This document shows, in pieces, positions 53,307 through 57,102 of a stretch of 57,102 nt of DNA (the stretch's first letter is position 1; each line of letters starts with the position of its first letter). The notes beneath the pieces are model-generated. The model was not told the DNA's origin and ran no database searches. It was given only the letters and a program-made list of their open reading frames with translations. A program made the position numbers and the translations under genes. This DNA is from Gammaproteobacteria bacterium (lineage in GTDB: Bacteria; Pseudomonadota; Gammaproteobacteria; Pseudomonadales; JAUIET01), in the NCBI GenBank assembly GCA_030431775.1, contig JAUIHW010000025.1:1-57102 (forward strand). The letters run 5' to 3'.

Positions 53307-53704
53307 GCAATGAGTTTCTGGCGCGCTGCGGCACAATATTTCTAACTTTGTTTATTAGCGGTATAAGCCTGGCCAGCGAAGAAGTCAGCTTCAAAGACGA
53401 CCTGCTACCGCACTTTGTTTACGAGTGTGCCACCTGCCACCAGGCTTACGACCCGCATGGCGGGCTGGTAATCGATGAAGCCAGCACTTACGTAGCGCTG
53501 GTGGGCGTACCCTCATTGCAACTGCCGGGCATGAAGCGCATTGAGCCCGGCAAGCCCGAACAGAGTTATCTGTACTTGAAAGGTATTAACCGCCATTTGC
53601 AGGCCGGCGGCAGCGGCTGGTTTATGCCATTGGGTACTGGAATGACGCCGGAGCTCGCCGACACATTGCGTCGCTGGATCGAGCAAGGAGCGCCGAATAA
53701 CTGA
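53303..53704 (+). CDS. Small periplasmic mono-haem cytochrome c
   Basis: 133 residues: signal peptide (TIFLTLFISGISLA), one CxxCH haem site (CATCH, in VYECATCHQAYDPHGGL) and an axial Met candidate in GSGWFMPLGTGMTPELADTL. Overlap of 4 bp with the Tat flavoprotein gene suggests that it takes electrons from that enzyme in the periplasm, as small cytochromes do for other exported flavoprotein dehydrogenases. Confidence 0.8.
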   Translation: MSNEFLARCGTIFLTLFISGISLASEEVSFKDDLLPHFVYECATCHQAYDPHGGLVIDEASTYVALVGVPSLQLPGMKRIEPGKPEQSYLYLKGINRHLQAGGSGWFMPLGTGMTPELADTLRRWIEQGAPNN

Positions 53705-53729
53705 CAGCGGTTTGAATCGCTGGTTCAGG

Positions 53730-54494
53730 TTATGGCCGCACTCCACCGTCAATTGTGACACAGGTACCGGTGGTGTAACTGGATGCTTCAGAGGCGAAAT
53801 ATAAAGCCGCACCCACCACCTCAGCCGGCTCGCCTACTCGCTTTAAGGCAATTGGTTCAATCACATGCGGCAAGAGTTCTTCATTGCGCACAAAGCCCGC
53901 TGCGGCATCGGTGTCGAACGTACCGCATACAATGCAGTTCACCCGCACCTTACCGCTGGCGTATTCCTGGGCCGACGCTACCGTCAAGGCGTTCAATCCG
54001 GCCTTGGCGGCGCTGTAAGTTGTAGTTAGAGGGGATGGCTTGAGCGAGGCGATTGAGCTGATATTGATAATGCTACCGCCGCCATGCTCGGCCATATGGC
54101 TGCCCACGAGTGCGGTCAGTCGGGTTGGGCCTTTCAGGTTCACATCAATGATTTTGTTAAACAGGGCTTCGCTGGTTTCCAGTAAGGAAGGAGCAACCGG
54201 AGACATGCCGGCGTTGTTAATAAGCACATCGATTCTTCCATAGTGCTCCACTATCTGATTGACCACCCCATCCAGGGAGTCCCACTGGCCAACATGGCAG
54301 GCAATGGCCAATGCATCGCCTCCAGCATTGCGGATAACATCAGCAACTTTCTCGCATTCGTCCAGTTTGCGGCTGGCAACAACCACTTTGGCGCCGCGTT
54401 GCGCAAATTCCATCGCCATGGCCTTGCCAAGGCCACGGCTGCCGCCGGTGATGAACACTACTTTATTTCTGACGTTGAATAAATTATCTTGCAT
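53730..54494 (-). CDS. Short-chain dehydrogenase/reductase
   Basis: 254 residues. Cofactor motif TGGSRGLG, NNAG, catalytic Ser in INISSIASL and YSAAK; the Arg in ASRKLDE after beta2 favours NADP. It ends with the usual ITIDGG-type C-terminus (VTIDGGVRP). It is the third gene of a minus-strand run with the APH-kinase and acyl-CoA dehydrogenase genes, from which a hairpin element separates it. Confidence 0.9.
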   Translation of the reverse strand: MQDNLFNVRNKVVFITGGSRGLGKAMAMEFAQRGAKVVVASRKLDECEKVADVIRNAGGDALAIACHVGQWDSLDGVVNQIVEHYGRIDVLINNAGMSPVAPSLLETSEALFNKIIDVNLKGPTRLTALVGSHMAEHGGGSIINISSIASLKPSPLTTTYSAAKAGLNALTVASAQEYASGKVRVNCIVCGTFDTDAAAGFVRNEELLPHVIEPIALKRVGEPAEVVGAALYFASEASSYTTGTCVTIDGGVRP

Positions 54495-54524
54495 TGCTTG
54501 TTTCCAAATACTCTGTCACCAAGT

Positions 54525-54630
54525 GTAGAATCGGGCATTGGCTTGCGAGACTGTCTGAGACAGGGATGTCGAAGACAAGCCCCCAGGGATGGGTTTACGG
54601 CGTGTCTCGCAAGCCAATGCCCAATTCTAC
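54525..54630. repeat. Palindromic element of a second family, twin GGGA tetraloops (106 bp)
   Basis: Arms 54525-54551 and 54604-54630 are 27-bp inverted repeats with a single mismatch (core GGGCATTGGCTTGCGAGAC). The 52-nt interior has two small hairpins with the same GGGA loop on different stems: GACA-GGGA-TGTC (54559-54570) and CCCA-GGGA-TGGG (54582-54593). GGGA is a GNRA-type tetraloop. The core (CAGGGATG twice, TTTACGGCG) is unrelated to the 148-bp family. It lies upstream of the SDR gene on the minus strand. Confidence 0.8.
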
Positions 54631-54676
54631 GCGGATGGTGGCACCGCTTTGTAGAACCCTAATTCATCGTGACCAT

Positions 54677-55702
54677 TTACACCGCAAAACGAACTGCCCG
54701 CTCCATCAATTGATCCACCAGAAACCCAAAAAATTCATGATTGGGGTTTTTCGACTCGCCTTTTCGATACTTCGCGTACGAGCCCTCCAGCACAATGCCC
54801 AGCTTCCACGCGGCGAAGGCCTGGTACCACTGGAAGCTGCTCATATCGCAGCCGGTGTGTTCGGCGTAGCGGGCAAGCAAAGTGTCAGGGGTCTGGCAGT
54901 AATCGGCATCCATTCCTCCTTTTGAGCCGGGTGCGGCAATGGCAATGAGGTTGCCGTCTTCCGGCCAGAAGATCATGGCCCAGGCAAGGTCAATCAGCGG
55001 GGCGCCGACGGTAGTCATTTCAAAGTCAACCAGGGTGAGTATGCGCGGCGGCAGGTCGCGGCTGAAAATAGCATTATCGACTTTGTAGTCGCCATGCATG
55101 ACGGTGAGGCCTGTGTCCCCCGGTCGGTTATCGGCCAGCCATTTGGCCACATTGTCTACACCTGGCAGTTCACGGTCGCGGTAGCCGGCCAGTTGGTTCA
55201 TCCAGCGGTCCACCTGGCGTTCCAGAAAGTGCTCAGGTCTGGCAAGCTTTTCGATGTCGGTACCGCGCCAGTCGAAGGCGTGTAACTCCACCAGAGCATC
55301 GATCAACTCGATGCCAATACTGGGCTGGGTATTGGGGGCGTCCAGGTAAGCCTGTGGTAAGTGGCGACGGATCACTTCGCCGTCCACGTAGCGCATTATA
55401 TAGAACGGTGCACCAATGATGGCCGCGTCATCGCAAACGGCCAGCAATTCAGGCACACGCACCGAACTGCCCTGCAAGGCTGAAATCACCTGGTATTCAC
55501 GTACCACGTTGTGTGCCGTATCCGATACGGCGCTGGCCGGGGCACGGCGGATTACCCAGCTCTCATCACCCCGCTGCAAAGCAAACATTTCGCAAGAACC
55601 GCCGCCGCGCATAGTAGAGGCCTGCAGCGGAAGCACCTCACCGGTGACCTCCCCCAGCCACTGCTGTAGGCTGGCGATATCAAAGTCCAGCTCTTCGGCC
55701 AT
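54677..55702 (-). CDS. APH-family phosphotransferase (ACAD10/11- or LvaA-like kinase)
   Basis: 341 residues. Kinase-fold family with catalytic loop VMHGDYKVDNAIF and metal-binding LVDFEMTTVGAPLIDLAW; substrate-side sequence includes FYIMRYVDGEVIRRHL. In this subfamily (LvaA of Pseudomonas, N-terminal part of animal ACAD10/11) the substrate is the hydroxyl of a 4-hydroxyacyl-CoA rather than an aminoglycoside. Three bp separate it from the acyl-CoA dehydrogenase upstream, matching the natural fusion in ACAD10/11. Confidence 0.84.
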   Translation of the reverse strand: MAEELDFDIASLQQWLGEVTGEVLPLQASTMRGGGSCEMFALQRGDESWVIRRAPASAVSDTAHNVVREYQVISALQGSSVRVPELLAVCDDAAIIGAPFYIMRYVDGEVIRRHLPQAYLDAPNTQPSIGIELIDALVELHAFDWRGTDIEKLARPEHFLERQVDRWMNQLAGYRDRELPGVDNVAKWLADNRPGDTGLTVMHGDYKVDNAIFSRDLPPRILTLVDFEMTTVGAPLIDLAWAMIFWPEDGNLIAIAAPGSKGGMDADYCQTPDTLLARYAEHTGCDMSSFQWYQAFAAWKLGIVLEGSYAKYRKGESKNPNHEFFGFLVDQLMERAVRFAV

Positions 55703-55705
55703 TGC

Positions 55706-56995
55706 TCAGCTCGCGGTATCAAGTAAATGGGCGAAGCGTTGCAAAGCGGCTTCGCGGCGACTGGGAATGTGTTCACTGGGCCAGCCTTCCACCGCCTCAT
55801 AACGCTTCAGCTCAGCGCGAGCGATGGAAATTTTATGCACTTCGTTGGCACCATCCACCAGCGGCGCCATGCGCGCTGAGCGGTACATCATTTCCAGCGG
55901 CATGTCACAGCTGTAGCCCAGCGAGCCGTGTACCTGCAGAGCGCGGTCTATCACCTGATACAGTACTTTGGCGTTATAAACCTTGGCCATCGCGATTTCA
56001 GAGCGCGCCCCCAGGTGCCCGAGCTGATCCATGGTCCAGGCGGCTTTCAGCGTCAGCAGCTTGGCAGTCTCCAGTTCAATGCGCGAGTCGGCGATGTACT
56101 CCTGAACCATGCCGTGCTTGGCGTACGCTTTACCGAAGGAGGCGCGCGACAAGGTGCGTTCACACAGCATGTCGTAGGCCCGCTCTGCCTCGCCAATCCA
56201 GCGGGTGGCGTGGTGGATGCGCCCGGGGCCCAGCCTCACCTGCGACAGAATAAAACCGCCACCGCGTTCACCAATCAGGTTTTCCTTGGGCACTCGCACA
56301 TTGTCGAGAATGATTTCCGCGTGATTACCGTGCTCTCCGTATTCGGAGTTGGGGTGATGCATGGTGGGAATATCACGAAAAATATCCATGCCGGGCGTGC
56401 CTTTTTCCACCACAATCATGGAACAGCGCCTGTGCAACTCAGCATCCGGGTCGGTCACCAGCATAAAAATGATGAAGTCGGACCGCGAGGCATTGGTGAT
56501 CATCCACTTGCGCCCGTTGATCACCCATTCGTCGCCATCCAGGACCGCAGTGGATTGAATTTGGGTGGGGTCGGTGCCGGCAACCCAGGGCTCAGTGATC
56601 GCAAAGGAACTGCGGATCTCCCCGCGCAGATTAGGCCATAACCACTTTTCTTTTTGCGCCTCGGTACCGCCTTCGGCCAATAGCTCCGCATTACCGGAAT
56701 CCGGCGCCATATTGCCGAAGATCTCCTGCGCATAGGGGCAGCGCCCGGTAATCAGGTTCATCAGTGCCAGCGGCAGCTGGCCCATGCCCTGGCCACCCAG
56801 TTCTTTTTCCAAATGGCAGGCCCAAAGCCCCTGGTCTTTTACCTGCTGCTTGAGGGGTTCCTGCGCGTCGCGCCACTGCTCGGCACTGAAGTCGCCCATA
56901 ATGGGCTCCAGCGGAATCAGCTCTTCGTCAACGAAACGCCGCACCCAATCCAGCTTCTGCTGGAATTGAGGGTCAGTTTGAAAATCCCAGGCCAT
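55706..56995 (-). CDS. Acyl-CoA dehydrogenase (ACAD10/11-, LvaC-like)
   Basis: 429 residues. FAD/acyl-CoA sites are AITEPWVAGTDPTQIQSTAV and WVINGRKWMITNAS; RLGPGRIHHATRWIGEAERA is the pattern of the ACAD10/11 branch, and the C-terminal HGSLGYSCDMPLEMMYRSAR and DGANEVHKISIARAELKRY complete the family. It probably acts with the adjacent APH kinase on 4-hydroxyacyl-CoA. ATG at 56995; a palindrome upstream may be its operator. Confidence 0.92.
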   Translation of the reverse strand: MAWDFQTDPQFQQKLDWVRRFVDEELIPLEPIMGDFSAEQWRDAQEPLKQQVKDQGLWACHLEKELGGQGMGQLPLALMNLITGRCPYAQEIFGNMAPDSGNAELLAEGGTEAQKEKWLWPNLRGEIRSSFAITEPWVAGTDPTQIQSTAVLDGDEWVINGRKWMITNASRSDFIIFMLVTDPDAELHRRCSMIVVEKGTPGMDIFRDIPTMHHPNSEYGEHGNHAEIILDNVRVPKENLIGERGGGFILSQVRLGPGRIHHATRWIGEAERAYDMLCERTLSRASFGKAYAKHGMVQEYIADSRIELETAKLLTLKAAWTMDQLGHLGARSEIAMAKVYNAKVLYQVIDRALQVHGSLGYSCDMPLEMMYRSARMAPLVDGANEVHKISIARAELKRYEAVEGWPSEHIPSRREAALQRFAHLLDTAS

Positions 56996-57020
56996 GGCTT
57001 ATTCCTTAAACGATAGGGCT

Positions 57021-57043
57021 TGATCAGGATTAAAGCCTGATCA
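57021..57043. promoter_or_regulatory. Operator-like palindrome upstream of the acyl-CoA dehydrogenase
   Basis: TGATCAGG-ATTAAAG-CCTGATCA, perfect 8-bp half-sites with a 7-bp spacer, 25 bp upstream of the acyl-CoA dehydrogenase start. The size and symmetry suit a dimeric repressor. The remaining DNA to the right edge shows no gene. Confidence 0.45.
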
Positions 57044-57102
57044 TGCAGGCGCCGCTCGCCGGCTTCACACAAGCTGTAGCCGGGTGACTCACGCGGGTAA
57101 AA

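Noticed and set aside
1-57102. CRISPR arrays, tRNA or rRNA genes, insertion sequences, prophage genes
   Set aside because: None seen on reading both strands: there are no regularly spaced direct repeats, and no transposase, integrase or phage proteins among the open frames.

Overview
The window looks like a chromosomal segment of an aerobic, probably marine, gammaproteobacterium. Evidence for this is the set of housekeeping genes (BepA-type M48 protease, NadA, DacB/PBP4, a DamX-like SPOR protein, DUF2970), a sigma54-controlled sulfide-oxidation locus, and a long lipid/steroid-type catabolic block. Affiliation near the Cellvibrionales (Halieaceae/Spongiibacteraceae) is a guess from gene content. 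I see no tRNA, rRNA, CRISPR array, transposase or prophage.

Layout. (1) 0-7.9 kb: envelope and housekeeping genes, namely an M16 protease cut by the left edge, an AI-2E/PerM exporter, bepA, nadA, dacB and an orphan membrane sensor-like protein. (2) 7.9-14.4 kb, minus strand: an operon of a non-pyrrolysine MttB-family methyltransferase and two tandem DMGDH-type flavoproteins with GcvT domains, preceded by a palindromic operator; it suggests demethylation of a methylated amine. (3) 14.5-20.6 kb: mixed genes, namely a zinc-ribbon/Sel1 protein, a GntP permease, a C69-family peptidase with Ser where Cys is expected, a thioesterase and a DamX-like ATPase. (4) 20.6-32 kb: a sulfur/thiol region with a FisR-like activator divergent from persulfide dioxygenase, SQR and SulP under a clear -24/-12 promoter, then an H3TH/OmpA pair, egtB-egtD (ergothioneine), metY and a YghU-type GST. 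(5) 32-44 kb: miscellaneous genes, namely a crotonase, a PHB-depolymerase-like lipoprotein, an unrecognised TIM-barrel-like protein, a di-haem lipoprotein, DUF1080, a GST, a methyltransferase, NTF2-like proteins, DUF1214 and an OYE/dienoyl-CoA reductase. (6) 44.5-57 kb: a catabolic block with a thiolase, a FadB/J-like protein, SDRs, a KshA-like Rieske oxygenase, a Tat-exported KstD-like flavoprotein with its own cytochrome c, and an acyl-CoA dehydrogenase/APH-kinase/SDR trio recalling 4-hydroxyacid (levulinate-type) catabolism.

The most unusual feature lies between genes: four copies (three exactly 148 bp, one 138 bp) of a structured palindromic element at 3.7, 3.9, 48.8 and 50.2 kb. Their terminal arms differ in sequence from copy to copy but are perfectly or nearly perfectly self-complementary, and their internal hairpins show compensatory changes. 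The region at 3.6-4.2 kb is a nest of such elements and fragments. A second, unrelated hairpin element at 54.5 kb carries two identical GGGA tetraloops on different stems.
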